The notes beneath the pieces were generated by a model. The model saw nothing but the letters and a program-made list of their open reading frames with translations, had not been told where the DNA came from and searched no databases. A stretch of 64,000 nucleotides of DNA from Salvelinus alpinus (Eukaryota > Chordata > Actinopteri > Salmoniformes > Salmonidae): positions 36,046,106 to 36,110,105 of the forward strand of contig NC_092100.1 in NCBI RefSeq assembly GCF_045679555.1. Reading direction: 5' to 3'. Shown here in pieces: positions 31,640-64,000 of the stretch (its first letter is position 1; each line of letters starts with the position of its first letter). Position numbers and translations under genes: made by a program.

Positions 31640-31816
31640 TTGAGGACGTGGCGGTTATTGACCAATCACAAGGCCGAAGCTGTCCTGAAGTGGACCAATG
31701 GACAAGAGGCATGGCACACACGCATATGTAACGCTGTTGGCTGGTCGAGTTTTTAGGACCGGAAACGATGGGTGTGTATCCGGAGTAGCTAGATATTCAA
31801 AATCGAAAGACTGGTG
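31640..31816 (+). promoter_or_regulatory. Probable calumenin promoter and 5' UTR exon
   Basis: Two CCAAT boxes (GACCAATCAC at about 31658 and GACCAATGGA at about 31692) precede a likely noncoding exon that ends CTGGTG before donor GTGAGT at 31817. This is inferred from position and motifs. The transcription start is not defined. Confidence 0.4.
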
Positions 31817-31999
31817 GTGAGTAAAGTATCTATTTTAGGCTTACGTAAATGCACAGTTCATCTATGTTTTTTTCCCCCTGCTTAGTTATTGTAACATTAA
31901 CGTTACACACACACTGAAGTAGGCAGTGCAAATGACAAGCCACATTTAGTTTAACAACTGATATCGGGCTAGTTTACTTGCAAACTGCACCGGTACCAA

Positions 32000-32151
32000 G
32001 GGTGTATTCATTACGCCGATTCTGTTGCAAAACGCTTATTAAACGGAAGCAAACGGAACGAAACTTGGAGTGACCTACCTGAATTTGTTTGATAGAAATT
32101 CTCGTTTTGCTCTGTTTGGTTCTTAAACGGTTTCCGTAATGAATACGCCCC
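32000..32151. repeat. MITE with TGTATTCATT ends, copy 1
   Basis: Inverted ends GGGTGTATTCATTACG and CGTAATGAATACGCCC, about 150 bp, inside calumenin intron 1. A diverged relative lies at 47361-47500. Confidence 0.7.
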
Positions 32152-32365
32152 AGCACTCACAAATTAGCTAGCTACCCTGTTTATTTGAACCAGAAACGGT
32201 GAAACCACAGATGAGTAGGGGAAACACCGAATTAGTTAAACTAAGGAAAGTCATGACGAATTCCTGTCAACTAAACGCACTGTCAAAAACTATATTGTTG
32301 TGTAGTAAACCAAGTTAGTTAACGCCGCTCTCTGCTTTCGCTCCTGTGTGTATGTGTGTCAGATT

Positions 32366-33912
32366 ATGGAGCTGCGGCCGTTGGTCATGTGCTTTGCGCT
32401 GTGCGTGGTCTATGCCTTTAGTAAACCCACCATCGAGAAAAAGGACCGCGTCCACCATGACGACCCGCTTAGCAACCGTGACCATGAAGATGCAGAGAAC
32501 TTTGATTACGACCACGAGGCGTTTCTAGGACAGGACGAGTCCAAGACCTTCGATCAGCTCACACCAGAAGAGAGCAAGGAGAGACTTGGGTAAAACACAC
32601 ACACACACACTCGAAGCAGCTACATTTGTATAGAAGTGAGAAATGGATTTGTATATTAAAGATGGTTTAATACGCCATCTCTCTCTCTCTACAGTATGTT
32701 GGTAGAGCGTATAGATGAGGACAAGGATGGCTATGTGTCAGTGGAGGAGATGAAAAAGTGGATCAAACACAGTCAAAAGAGGTGGATCTATGACGACGTG
32801 GACCGCCAGTGGAAAGGTCATGACCATAACGGAGATGGACTGGTGTCCTGGGAGGAGTACAAGAATGCTACATATGGATACATACTGGGTACGGGGGACA
32901 CTCTGAAAGGAGTATAAGAATGTAATCTACTACACCTGACCAGTGCCTTTTTACTGGAAGGTCTGATTTTTCTAATTGGTGAGTGTGACCTTTTTAGATG
33001 ATCCAGACCCAGAGGATGGCTTCAGCTACAGGCAGATGATTTCACGCGATGAGAGGAGATTCAAAATGTCTGACCTGGATGCTGACCTGAAGGCCAATAA
33101 AGAGGAGTTTACAGCCTTCCTCCATCCTGAGGAGTACGACCATATGAAGGATATAGTTGTGCTGGTAGGTCATAAAACAACTTAAATGTTTTATTTATTG
33201 TCTAAGGTAGCCAGGCAGTAACAACTCTGTGCCGCTACTCTCCTGTAGGAGACCATGGAGGACATCGATAAGAACGGAGACGGCTTCATAGACCTGGAGG
33301 AGTACATAGGTAAGTTATAACATCTGGAGAAGTACATGGGTTATTTAATGCCTGCTATAATACATGGAGTTCTTAAATGTTAATACACCTGGAGGAGGAC
33401 ATAGGTGCGATTTATAGCATCAGCAGAGCCTGAGTGGGTGAGAACAGAGAGCGGTTCATTGACATTTCTCTCTCCCCTTTCGTTCCCTTCTCTCCCATCC
33501 TCAAGGTGACATGTATAACCAAGAGGGGGATCCGTCAGAGCCGGAGTGGGTGAGGACAGAGAGAGAACAGTTTACTGAGTTCAGAGACACGAACAAAGAT
33601 GGCCGCATGGACAAGGAGGAGACCAAAGACTGGATCCTGCCTTCAGACTATGACCACGCAGAGGCAGAAGCCAAACACCTGGTCTACGAGTCAGATAATG
33701 ACAAGGTGTGTGTGTGTACACACATGTTGATGTTTGAGCTAGTTGCCTGCATCGTGTGTGCATTTAAGCAAATACTTAAACACTTAATTGTTTTTCTCCC
33801 TTTGTAGGATGGCAAACTGACTAAGGCAGAGATCGTTGAGAAGTATGACCTCTTTGTTGGTAGCCAGGCTACTGACTTTGGAGAAGCCTTGGCAAGACAC
33901 AATGAATTCTAA
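32366..33912 (+). CDS. calu: Calumenin (ER-lumen EF-hand protein)
   Basis: A secretory-pathway Ca2+-binding protein of the CREC family. Mammalian calumenin modulates vitamin-K-dependent carboxylation and ER Ca2+ handling. Coding exons: 32366-32589, 32695-32888, 32998-33164, 33249-33309, 33506-33705 and 33808-33912. All phases agree (951 nt, 316 residues; vertebrate calumenin is about 315). It starts with signal peptide [19 protein letters not shown]. Six EF-hands follow, for example [48 protein letters not shown] and [10 protein letters not shown]. The third ([12 protein letters not shown]) is weaker. The C-terminus is HNEF, where calumenin normally has the HDEF ER-retention signal. Block similarity to calumenin ([30 protein letters not shown]) is unmistakable. 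Salmonids have several calu paralogs and I cannot say which one this is. No disruption is seen. Confidence 0.95.
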
Positions 33913-34225
33913 CCCTTCCACTTCCCATGCTGGGTTGGGCTCAATTACAATTCAAGTCATGGAATTGAAATCCCAATTTAAAAGTAGCGCACTATATGGA
34001 GTGACATTTGAGATGGAGTTTTTCACTCTGATGCCAAGGACAATTTATTTGATTTCCTGGCCTATTATACACACTAGTGAATGCATTACTTTGTACTAAG
34101 TAGTACACGATCAGGACACCACCTTGTTCCAGCTCTGCCTCCACCACCCTCTCGGACAATGGAAAGGATATTTCCTTTGGCTTGTCTTTTTGTTTGCAGA
34201 GCAACTTTGTTATTAAAAAAATAAA

Positions 34226-34231
34226 AATAAA
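34226..34231 (+). terminator. Poly(A) signal of calumenin
   Basis: AATAAA about 310 bp after the calumenin stop codon, in an A-rich stretch. It is the first canonical signal downstream. Confidence 0.6.
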
Positions 34232-35484
34232 GATTTATAGAATACAGTAGTGTTTGTTCAAACAAGGTTACAAAAACAATCTATCATGCATGTAATTAAG
34301 TGCCTAACTGCGTGTTGGGTTCAATTTAGGAAGTGAAATGTAATAGAAAACAAACTGAATTGATCTCAACCCTGGTGTGTGTATAGCCTTGTGTGTATTC
34401 TGCTATGCGTTGGACTATGAAGTGGCGCTATAACACGGGTGGGCTACTCTATGGGCTACCATCACAAACTGCTCTTTGAGTTGATAAACATACCACCAAT
34501 GTGGCCAATCCTCCCAGGGTTAGTGGTTGTAGCCCAAGGAGTGGGCCTGAATCTTCATGCATCGGCCAATAGTGGTTCTCGGTGACCCCTGTGTGTCCCT
34601 TGGTAATGCTTAATTAGGGGTTAGATCAGTGTTTCTCAACTTTAGTCCGAGAACCCCCTGGGTCATACATCTCTGATCTAGTCCCTGTATTAGCACAACA
34701 TATTCATAGCCCTGTGCTAGTACAGGGCTGGAACATCCTGTTTTATTTTGGAATCTGCTTAATTCTATGCTGTGCCACACTACACACATATTACACTATG
34801 TTTGGAGGATTATTAAAGTCAGATTTCCCTCAGGCTTCTTTAGTTATTGTTGTCATAACTGTATAATGCCCCTCACTTACTGTATGACCATCTATAACCA
34901 CTGTTATTGGTCTGGTTCAACTTCACTTAAACCCTTTGTTATAAGGGCTGGTTAACACTGCCATAACAATGTCAGGACTGTTGGTGTATAATCAGTTGTG
35001 CTAAATTGACACCGTATGATTGTTTATGACATGTTATGTAGCCCGTATGACAGAGGGTTCTAGTAAAGTGTTTGCGTCGTCTTATATAATGTATATGATA
35101 TAGCTGTTTTTTTACACACAATGCAGCGCCATGGTGACTGCCCTGTACATACATTGTCACCTGTTGCTTTGTCGACAGTGTGTGTGCTGTTACCAATCAT
35201 ATGCAGAAGAGTTTTTCTGATTAAAAGGATGTTGCGGAGTACTGATGTGTGGGGTTGCTTTAATAGAAATATAATGAATCATTCTACTTCCATGGGTGCT
35301 ATGTATTATATAGGGTGAAAAGTTTTAGACCAATCTAAATAAAATATGTTTCCACATATTTTAGAACCATCGGATCAATTAAATTATTATTCAGTTTCTT
35401 TTAAAAATGAAACCGGAATAGAATGCTGTGAATGTATCTAAATTAATGACCCTCTTATAGTGCCTCCAATCACAGAGTACATTT

Positions 35485-35765
35485 AAGCAATAAGGCACGA
35501 GGGTGTGGTATATGGCCAATATACCACAGCTAAGGGCTGTTCTTATGCACGACGCATCGCGGAGTGCCTGGGCACAGCCCTTAGCCGTGGTATATTGGCC
35601 ATATATCACAAACCCCTGAGGTGCCTTATTGCTATTATAAACTGGTTCGCAACGTAATTAGAGCAGTAAAAAAAGTGTTTTGCCATACCCGTGGTATACG
35701 GTCTGATGTACCACGGCTGTCAACCAATCAGCATTCAGGGCTCGAACCACCCAGTTTATAATTCC
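35485..35765. repeat. Palindromic MITE-like repeat
   Basis: A long imperfect hairpin: GGTATATGGCCAATATACCAC at the left pairs with GTGGTATATTGGCCATATA at about 35587. TTATAAACTGG near 35637 is mirrored by CCAGTTTATAA at 35751. A common salmonid palindromic repeat in my memory, class uncertain. Confidence 0.65.
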
Positions 35766-36368
35766 CTATAAGACATGAATCAACACATAGATCGATAAAA
35801 CGTCTCTGTCCACCGAATCATCAGTAAGATGAACAACAGAGTTGAAGTCACAATGCTCCACAGAGGTCTAAGCTCTTTGTGTGTGTGTACAGTATGTGTG
35901 TGAATCTGCATCTCTATCTCGGTGGGGCTGGAACTTGATACCGGCGTTGCTGCAGAAACTGCATCCTACAGTTCTAATTCAGGCAGCAGCATCTATACAT
36001 AGAGTCAATATGAGACAAAACGGTATCGACCACCGGAAACATAATGCATACCGGTTTTCAGTATATGCACACACAATCACACATACAGTAATGCCTATGT
36101 CATAAATGCATGCGCAATTACACAGGGACATGTATACATTAATACCAGTCATCCAGTTGGAATGTAGATGTTGTCTCCTGCTGAATTCTCAGTATGCTAT
36201 CAAGCCTATAAAAAGCACTGTCACCAAACCATGAATATTCATCCATGTCCTGGCGAGGGTGACCTATGAGGGAGCAGCAGAGGTCACAAGGGACGGGACT
36301 TGGATCAGAGGGACTCAACCCCCCTGGGACCTGTCCTAATGGACAGAACACACACATCCTCATACTTA

Positions 36369-36617
36369 TGCTGCATTCGTAACCAAGTGGGAATTGGGAT
36401 TTTATCACATACGACTAGGAAAAATCAACATGAACAGATTTTTTGACACTATAATTTGTTTACAAGCATGATATCTGTACTTTTAGTTTATGGTTTACGC
36501 AGCTTGTTGGCCATTAGCCAATCAATGTTTCTCAACAAGTTAAAAGCATGTGAATGCATCTAATTACGACTTCACAACTGATAGATTCCCTACTCCCACT
36601 TGGTTACGAACGCAACA
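36369..36617. repeat. MITE with CATTCGTAACCAAGTGGGA ends
   Basis: TGCATTCGTAACCAAGTGGGA at 36371 is inverted at 36592-36614 (TCCCACTTGGTTACGAACGCA). The interior of about 200 bp has no ORF. Confidence 0.65.
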
Positions 36618-36903
36618 TAATACACACACATACACACAGCCAACCAGAGATGCACTCTCTCTCGTGCCCCTTTCTCTCTCCTTCATTTCCTCTCTCTCAT
36701 CCCCCTTTTCCTGTCATACCTGTGCTCCTTGTCTCAGACTTCTGGATTAACAGAAGGTTAAAACAAAATACAAGAAACTGCCTCATCTCCCCTCCTCTTT
36801 CCTCCTCCTGTCAACCCTTTTGTCCTCCTCCACCTCTGTTGTCATCTTCTTCTCTCTCCTCTCTCCTCCTCCTCCTCCTCGCTCGCTCTCTCTTTCATTT
36901 TGT

Positions 36904-36978
36904 TCAGAGGTGTACCTGGGAGTCCTCCCTCTCTCCACCCTGCAGCCAGACAGAACCAAAACCAGGACACACACCCAG
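36904..36978 (+). other. Possible 5' UTR exon of the synaptotagmin gene
   Basis: An AG acceptor-like site after a pyrimidine-rich run and a good donor (CCCAG then GTAAGA) bound a short stretch without conserved coding sense, 1.3 kb upstream of the first coding exon. Inference only. Confidence 0.3.
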
Positions 36979-38260
36979 GTAAGACTCCCTCTCTCCTCTC
37001 TCTCTCTTTTTTTCTCTCCCAGGGTGTGGTCAGTGATGGGTATTGAGGTGATGGTGGGGTTGGGTTAGAATATTGTGTTGCTGTTAGATATTTGACTGTG
37101 GATTAGGGTTAATGTCATTTCCAGTCTTGGTTGTAAATGAGGGGATATAAGAAGCATATAAATACAGTATGTTTTCTTTATCTTAATCCTTTATTTAACC
37201 AGGCAGCTCTAACTTCTAACCAGGCAGGTCTAAAGAGAGTGGGTTAGAGTCTGAGTGAGAGAATTCAGCCATGATGGAATAAACAATTCTGAGACAATAC
37301 ACTGTGGAAGTGACTTGCCATGCACTTGTAATACGTGCCCATTAGTAGCATAGCATGCTGGAGATAAGCAAAACAGAAAAATTATATCAAAAGTGTTTTT
37401 CTTCCTGATTAGCAACAGTGTTTGATATGATGATGTCAATGTACAGTAATTGCGTATTACAGTAGTTGTAGACTGCTTTCATGGAATATTTGCCACCAAC
37501 ATGGATGATGGTTAGGAGCTGAGTGAGGCGGTTTCCCCGACTCAGATCTGAAAACATAGAAGGTTTAGAACAAACGTGAAGGGGTAGGAAGTGAATTGGG
37601 ACAGTTCCTACTCTGGACAGAAACATTCTCACATCCTTTCTTTAGAGATCTCACACTCATGATGTCCTTTCTTCTGTCCCCCTCTCTCCCTCCACACCTC
37701 TCCCCCATGTGCTGTGTTGTCAGCAGGTTTGACAGGGAACAAGGTTGTGTATCCTTTGAACAGCAGGTCTTAGTGCCAGACTAGCAGAAACACAAGAGGC
37801 CATCTGACACACGCACGCGCACATGCACACACACACATCTATAACCACTCTATAACACATACGTCTGGATGTATCTCAAAACATGCACTTTTATGAAGTC
37901 CATGAGATGGTGGCGATCATTTATATGGATCTAAAGTTAACAGCATGTGCTACAGATGCATGCAATGTTCCTGCCAGCTGCAGTATCCCACACTAGTTTT
38001 CTAATAACCACTGTCTATTTGAAAAGTTACAGTAATTTTTGGCCAGCCCTCTGGAATGTTGCGGGACTGTGAGTTACTTTTAAATAAAACAATATGTTAT
38101 TTAAACAGCCTGCCATGTCACTTTGTTTGGTATTCTAAGGGATGGGGCTGGGAAATGTAACCACTCACTCAAATTTAAATACAGAGCTAGTTTGGATGCA
38201 ATAATTTACATATTTTGACAGACTCTACATGTCTCTGTGTGTTTTTATCTCTCTCTTTAG
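36979..38260. other. Noncoding stretch before synaptotagmin exon 1
   Basis: No coding exon or clear transposon seen, apart from a short CA-rich run at 37810-37835. Probably first intron or promoter of the synaptotagmin gene. Confidence 0.4.
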
Positions 38261-38270
38261 GACCTAGGTG

Positions 38271-41312
<3,042 letters not shown>

Positions 41313-41366
41313 TGTCATATTACTAGGCAGCTCTCTGTAGCAGACTGACTTTGCCCTCCTACCCAC
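41313..41366 (+). other. Synaptotagmin 3' UTR start
   Basis: Noncoding sequence directly after TGA. The UTR probably continues through the following MITE. No canonical AATAAA is seen immediately after it. Confidence 0.4.
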
Positions 41367-41525
41367 CACAGGAGGTTGGTGGCACCAAATTGGGGAGGAT
41401 TAATGCGGAATCAGTGGAATGGTATCAAACACATCAAACACATGGTTTCCAGGTGTTAGATGCCATTCCATTCGCTCCCTTCCGACCATTATTATGAGCT
41501 GTCCTCCCCTCAGCAGCCTCTACTG
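41367..41525. repeat. MITE-like repeat in synaptotagmin 3' flank
   Basis: Starts ACAGGAGGTTGGTGGCACC and ends CTCAGCAGCCTCTACTG, with inverted similarity between the ends. The interior ATGGTATCAAACACATCAAA is familiar from a very common salmonid repeat. No ORF. Confidence 0.65.
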
Positions 41526-41876
41526 TTACCCACGTACGCACTCCAAAATACCTGATACCCATCCACCACTCATGAACCCTCATCAGCAATCCCACTCCTT
41601 AACCCCCCAATACTTCACTGGTATGCAACCCTATCAAGCCTTACTCAACCCCCACTAACCTTCTAACAATACCACCACTCGTGCCACCCCAAACCCCCTC
41701 TACTGTTTAAAGTATTTAAGACGCATTATGTATCCAGGACATTAACATGTATATCATGATAATACTATTAAACATGTACATTATACTATGTTATTAAACA
41801 TTCAGAGATTTTTGCTCATTCCATTTTCAATCATATCAGATAGGCATACATCAATGGCCAGCAGAGGGAGTCCAAG

Positions 41877-42015
<139 letters not shown>

Positions 42016-42357
42016 CAAACACAAAAACACACACATATACAATCTCATTTATAATTTTATTAAAGTTAAATGACTGTCTCTAAAGTAAGACTATATTTGT
42101 AATCATAAGTAGGCCCTACAGTCAATTAATTTGTTGCATTTGTGTCCTAAACTCAGAGAATCTCTCTAACTTGCAGGTAGCCCACTATTCTCCTGTGGAT
42201 ACTGCAATCAGGAATCCTTGGAACATCCATACCCATACTCTAACCTTAACCCCTACCATACCCTTAACCTTAACCATAACTCTTACCTAACCATAACCCT
42301 TACCTAACCCTAAACTTACTTTAACCATTTTAAATGTCAACTTCAATGGGGTAGGGA

Positions 42358-43170
42358 CAGTGGTGGAAAAAGTACCCAATTGTCATACTTAAGTAAAAGT
42401 AAAGTTACCTTCATAGAAAATGACTTTAGTAAAAGTCAGTCACCCAGTGAAATACTACTTGAGCAAAAGTCTAAAAAATATATGGTTTTAAATATACAGT
42501 ACCAGTCAAAAGTTTGGACACACCTACTCATTCCAGGGGTTTTCTTTATTTTTACCTTTTTCTACATTGTAGAATAATAGTGAAGACATCAAAACTATGA
42601 AATAACACATACAGAGTCATGTAGTACCCCAAAAAGTGTTAAACAAATCAAAATATATTTTATATTTGAGATTCTTCGAAGTAGTGACCCTTTACCTTGA
42701 TGACAGCTTTGCACACTCTTAGCATTCTCTCAACCAGCTTCACCTGGCTTTTCCAACAATCTTGAATCTTGTTCCCTATTAAAATATATTTTGATTTGTT
42801 TAACACTTTTTGGTTACTACATGATTCCATATGTGTTATTTCATAGTTTTGATGTCTTCACTATTATTCTTCAATGTAGAAAATAGTAAAAATAAAGAAA
42901 ACCCTTTGGATGAGTAGGTGTGTCCAACCATGGATGTTCTTTTGATAAGTGTGTGAATTGGACTAGTTTCCTGTCCTTCTAAGCATTCAAAATGTAAAGA
43001 GGGCTTTTGGGTGTGAAGAAAAATGTATGGAGTAAAAAGTACATTATTTTATTTAGGAATGTAGTGAAGTAAAAGTAAAAGTAATCAAAAATATAAATAG
43101 TAAATACAGATTTCCCCCAAAACTACTTTAGTACTTTAAAGTACTTTTACTTAAGTACTTTACACCACTG
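42358..43170. mobile_element. hAT-like MITE, copy 1, with Tc1 MITE inside
   Basis: Ends CAGTGGTGGAAAAAGTACC and TACTTTACACCACTG are inverted. The interior is rich in AAGTAAAAGTA repeats. No transposase. A short Tc1-derived element interrupts it at 42497-42927. A second copy lies at 46400-46938. I see no convincing 8-bp target duplication here. Confidence 0.75.
42497..42927. mobile_element. Internally deleted Tc1 (CAGTACCAGTC family)
   Basis: Starts CAGTACCAGTCAAAAGTTTG after TA and has the same subterminal sequence at both ends, with most of the transposase deleted. It is a nonautonomous derivative of the element at 7957-18404. The last ~15 bp of the right TIR are missing. Confidence 0.8.
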
Positions 43171-43420
43171 GGTAATATATCCTTTCAGTCGGTTTGATGT
43201 CACCAGTTTGGTACCAAAATCATTCCCCCCCCCCCACACACACACACACACACCTGCGCGCAGGTGAACTCGTGCACTCGTCATCCATCCGAGGGGCACG
43301 CTCAACTATGTGCGCGTGGACGTGAACCGCGGGAAGTCCGCTAACGAACAGAGATCCTCCTCTACTCTCCGGTCTGTCCTGTGAAATGTTCCGTTAACCT
43401 CCGGGTGGATGAGCTCTGAG

Positions 43421-63269
<19,849 letters not shown>

Positions 63270-63414
63270 GTACGATACAATCAACTTACAATTGATACTC
63301 CTATCATTACTTCTGATAATATGCAGTATGATACGGATAACATCAGGTATAGAGAGAACAGTAATGGTCCCAACACAGCCTTGTGGAACACCTTATTTAA
63401 CATCAGATTTAATA

Positions 63415-64000
63415 CAGTGGGGAGAACAAGTATTTGATACACTGCCGATTTTGCAGGTTTTCCTACTTACAAAGCATGTAGAGGTCTGTAATGTTTATCA
63501 TAGGTACACTTCAACTATGAGAGACGGAATCTAAAACAAAAATCCAGAAAATCACATTGTATGATTTTTAAGTAATTAATTTGCATTTTATTGCATGACA
63601 TAAGTATTTGATACATCAGAAAAGCAGAACTTAATATTTGGTACAGAAACCTTTGTTTGCAATTACAGAGATCATACGTTTCCTGTAGTTCTTGACTAGG
63701 TTTGCACACACTGCAGCAGGGATTTTGGCCCACTCCTCCCTACAGATCTTCTCCAGATCCTTCAGGTTTCGGGGCTGTCGCTGGGCAATACGGACTTTCA
63801 GCTCCCTCCAAAGATTTTCTATTGGGTTCAGGTCTGGAGACTGGCTAGGCCACTCCAGGACCTTGAGATGCTTCTTACGGAGCCACTCCTTAGTTGCCAT
63901 GGCTGTGTGCTTCGTGTCGTTGTCATGCTGGAAGACCCAGCCACGACCCATCTTCAATGCTCTTACTGAGGGAAGGAGGTTGTTGGCCAAGATCTCGCGA
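63415..64000 (-). mobile_element. Tc1-like transposon, cut by window edge
   Basis: The TIR reads CAGTGGGGAGAACAAGTATT after TA at 63413. The transposase is on the minus strand. Related to, but distinct from, the family at 22982-24586. Sits in otogelin intron 15. Confidence 0.9.
63631..64000 (-). CDS. Tc1 transposase, C-terminal part, open to the edge
   Basis: The visible ~120 residues are open: [11 protein letters not shown] (second catalytic Asp; the usual Pro is Thr here), [14 protein letters not shown] (Glu) and the C-terminus NKGFCTKY. Whether the rest is intact cannot be seen. Confidence 0.8.
   Translation of the reverse strand, partial: REILANNLLPSVRALKMGRGWVFQHDNDTKHTAMATKEWLRKKHLKVLEWPSQSPDLNPIENLWRELKVRIAQRQPRNLKDLEKICREEWAKIPAAVCANLVKNYRKRMISVIANKGFCTKY

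Larger units (their letters stand above)
34250..36899. other. Intergenic region between calumenin and synaptotagmin
   Basis: No gene is seen. Two MITE-like repeats (listed separately) and pyrimidine-rich stretches (36640-36900) are the only structure I can support. Confidence 0.45.

Noticed and set aside
31640-31816. ER-stress element (CCAAT-N9-CCACG) at the calumenin promoter
   Set aside because: CCAAT boxes are present but the CCACG half at the right spacing is not.

Overview
The window reads as a teleost, almost certainly salmonid, chromosome segment. Evidence: intron-containing vertebrate genes with GT-AG junctions, many (GT)n/(CA)n microsatellites, and a very dense load of Tc1-like transposons whose ends (TIRs such as CAGTTGAAGTCGGAAG, CAGTACCAGTCAAAAG, CACTACCGTTCAAAAG and CACTGCTCAAAAAAATAAAG) are those I know from salmon and trout. 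There is also an L2-type LINE and a tRNA-derived SINE with matching tails. I see no bacterial genes, CRISPR array, rRNA or functional tRNA.

Layout. (1) 1-5.4 kb: an inverted LINE fragment and an L2-like LINE with a long open RT frame. (2) 5.5-24.9 kb: a fish-type NLR (NLRC3-like) gene on the + strand. Short repeated N-terminal exons are followed by a FISNA-NACHT exon and seven LRR exons, six of exactly 174 nt. Its introns carry nested Tc1, SINE and BEL/Pao insertions, including a young, whole-looking BEL/Pao element at 8.07-15.76 kb. (3) 25.2-27.7 kb: three adjacent Tc1 remnants. (4) 27.7-31.6 kb: intergenic sequence with old repeats. (5) 31.8-34.2 kb: a complete calumenin gene. (6) 38.3-41.3 kb: a synaptotagmin gene of the Syt1/2/5/8 group with apparent frame problems. 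(7) 43.4 kb to past 63.3 kb: the 5' part of an otogelin gene (signal peptide, furin-like site, EGF, VWD-C8-TIL, second VWD). Its 11.5-kb fourth intron is packed with LINE, Tc1, hAT-like and LTR insertions.

All three downstream genes and the NLR lie on the + strand. They are not an operon or a shared pathway: the NLR is innate immune, calumenin acts in the ER lumen, synaptotagmin is a vesicle Ca2+ sensor and otogelin is an inner-ear extracellular matrix protein. I traced exons by splice signals, phase and recognised protein families. Names come from memory of family sequences, with no database search. I found no clearly new biological system. The most interesting signals are the parallel Tc1 insertions beside duplicated NLR exons, (TG)n tracts placed directly at otogelin splice acceptors, the frame-disrupted synaptotagmin, and the deep transposon nesting.
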